A stretch of 5,443 nt of DNA from the NCBI GenBank assembly GCA_016292575.1, contig JAEDIH010000120.1:1-5443 (forward strand), given 5' to 3'. Below the pieces are notes generated by a model. The model made no database searches. It worked only from the letters and a program-made list of their open reading frames with translations, and had not been told where the DNA came from. This document shows, one piece after another, positions 4,281 through 5,443 of this stretch. Position 1 is the first letter of the stretch; each line of letters begins with the position of its first letter. Origin of the DNA: Clostridiaceae bacterium. Its GTDB lineage: Bacteria; Bacillota; Clostridia; Oscillospirales; Acutalibacteraceae. The position numbers and the translations under genes were made by a program.

Positions 4281-5443
4281 TTATCTTTCAAATATTCCTG
4301 CCGAAGAAGCGGTTGAAAAATTTGTTTCCTGCCTTAAAGAGGTCGGAACGTCATATAAAACCGAAACGGTTGAAACGCGCAAGGCAAACGGACGCACTGT
4401 TGCCGAGGCAGTTTATGCAAAGCGTTGCTCTCCGCATTATTGTGCGTGCGCTATGGACGGTATAGCGCTCAAGGCAAGCCTTACCGCCGGCGCAAGCGAA
4501 AGCAGCCCTGTTTTAATCAAAAAGGAAGATTTCATTTTCGTCGATACAGGCGATCCGCTTCCGGACGGCGCCGATTGCGTTGTGATGATTGAAGAGGTTA
4601 CCGAAAACAGCGACGGGAGCGTAATGCTTTACTCCGCAAGCGCTCCGTGGTCACATGTTCGGCAAATCGGAGAGGACGTCAGTGCGGGGGACATGATTGC
4701 GCCCTCGTTTACCCGTGTTACACCGTCGCTTATCGGTGCTTTTCTTGCCGGCGGAGTGTTTGAGCTGACCGTTACCGAAAAGCCCGTTTTTGCAATAATA
4801 CCCACGGGGGATGAGATCGTTGACGCGCAAAGCGAGGTTAAAAGCGGAGACATTCCCGAGTATAATTCCGCTGTTTTTTCCGCAATGCTCAGTGAGTGGG
4901 GAGCAGAAAGCAAGGTATATCCGATAACACCGGACGATCCTGCTTTGCTTGAAGCCGCCGTTAAAAAGGCATGCGCGGTCTGTGACGGCGTAATTGTGAT
5001 TGCAGGCTCCTCCGCAGGTCGCGACGATTACACAAGCTCAGTGCTTGAAAAGCTCGGCAGAGTTCTTGTTCACGGACTTGCAATCAGACCCGGCAAGCCC
5101 GCTGTTCTCGGCTGTATCGGAAAAGTTCCCTTCATAGGCGTTCCGGGCTATCCTGTTTCGGGAATAATCGTTATGGAAAAGATTGTTAAAGCCGTTGTTT
5201 CTCTGTTTACAAAAATACCGGTTGAAGACAATGAAAAGATTTCCGTAACGATTTCAAAAAGGATTCCGTCCTCGCTGAAATATCACGAATTTGTCCGCTG
5301 CCGCGCAGCTGTTGTCGGAAATAAAACCGTAGCCGTTCCCATGGGAAGAGCGGCGGGAATTGTTTCGGATTTTGCAAAAGCCTCCGGTATTGTTGAAATT
5401 GAGCAGAACAGCGAGGGCGTTGAGGGCGGAGAAAGGCTTGAAA
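4270..5443 (+). CDS. Second MoeA-family metal insertase, TTG start, 3' end outside window
   Basis: The frame is open for 391 codons from TTG 4270 to the edge. The start KHNYLSNIPAEEAVEKF resembles the beginning of MoeA-like proteins of the subgroup that often carries a C-terminal periplasmic-binding-protein-like (PBP/LysR-substrate type) domain. SPHYCACAMDG (54-64) holds the conserved Asp63; VDTGDPLPDGAD (91-102), PTGDE (178-182), AGSSAGRDDY (245-254), IRPGKP (272-277) and VPGYPVS (291-297) complete the MoeA fold. The final segment, about 340-391, is the C-terminal beta domain, so the MoeA part is nearly complete. Any further domain lies beyond the window and cannot be confirmed. It is clearly diverged from the upstream moeA rather than a recent duplicate, and overlaps it by 11 nt. 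Probable role: metal insertion for a different metal or cofactor form, or sensing/channelling of the oxyanion; this is inference. Three cysteines (53, 58, 60) cluster just before the catalytic Asp. Confidence 0.9.
   Translation, partial: MKHNYLSNIPAEEAVEKFVSCLKEVGTSYKTETVETRKANGRTVAEAVYAKRCSPHYCACAMDGIALKASLTAGASESSPVLIKKEDFIFVDTGDPLPDGADCVVMIEEVTENSDGSVMLYSASAPWSHVRQIGEDVSAGDMIAPSFTRVTPSLIGAFLAGGVFELTVTEKPVFAIIPTGDEIVDAQSEVKSGDIPEYNSAVFSAMLSEWGAESKVYPITPDDPALLEAAVKKACAVCDGVIVIAGSSAGRDDYTSSVLEKLGRVLVHGLAIRPGKPAVLGCIGKVPFIGVPGYPVSGIIVMEKIVKAVVSLFTKIPVEDNEKISVTISKRIPSSLKYHEFVRCRAAVVGNKTVAVPMGRAAGIVSDFAKASGIVEIEQNSEGVEGGERLE

Noticed and set aside
4629..4913. A leftward open frame of 94 codons inside the second moeA
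   Set aside because: It shows no recognisable motif and lies opposite a frame with continuous MoeA signatures.

Overview
This window reads as a tungsten (or molybdenum) uptake and pterin-cofactor assembly locus, most likely from an anaerobic Firmicute of the class Clostridia. The taxonomic guess is an inference. It rests on moderate GC, short or overlapping gene junctions, strong purine-rich ribosome binding sites, a short Gram-positive-style lipoprotein signal on the binding protein, and MoeA sequences of the clostridial type.

Layout: a leftward gene at 2-475 encodes a MogA/MoaB-type molybdopterin adenylyltransferase, cut by the left edge after 158 codons. A divergent intergenic region (476-766) follows. 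It holds AT-rich candidate promoters near 517-525 and then a highly structured leader that I read as a Moco/Tuco-family riboswitch. The leader ends at the tupA ribosome binding site and contains a GAAA-capped hairpin plus an internal loop resembling the 11-nt GAAA tetraloop receptor. Rightward from there the genes are tupA (767-1678, tungstate-binding lipoprotein), tupB (1739-2419, permease), tupC (2416-3075, ATPase), moeA (3075-4280, metal insertase) and a second MoeA-family gene (4270 to the right edge, incomplete, starting at TTG). A strong stem-loop sits between tupA and tupB. All later junctions overlap, so these genes look like one translationally coupled operon.

How it works together: TupABC imports the oxyanion, MogA adenylates molybdopterin, and the MoeA proteins exchange AMP for metal to make the finished cofactor. 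The leader RNA would sense that cofactor and adjust importer and insertase synthesis. TupA-type sequence rather than ModA, together with two different MoeA paralogues, favours tungsten or dual-metal use. The metal itself cannot be read from sequence.

Points most worth checking are the riboswitch and its likely tungsten-cofactor specificity, the glutamine replacing the H-loop histidine in TupC, the hairpin followed by a tupB start with no Shine-Dalgarno sequence, and the TTG start of the second moeA. I saw no RNA gene, CRISPR array, insertion sequence or attachment site.
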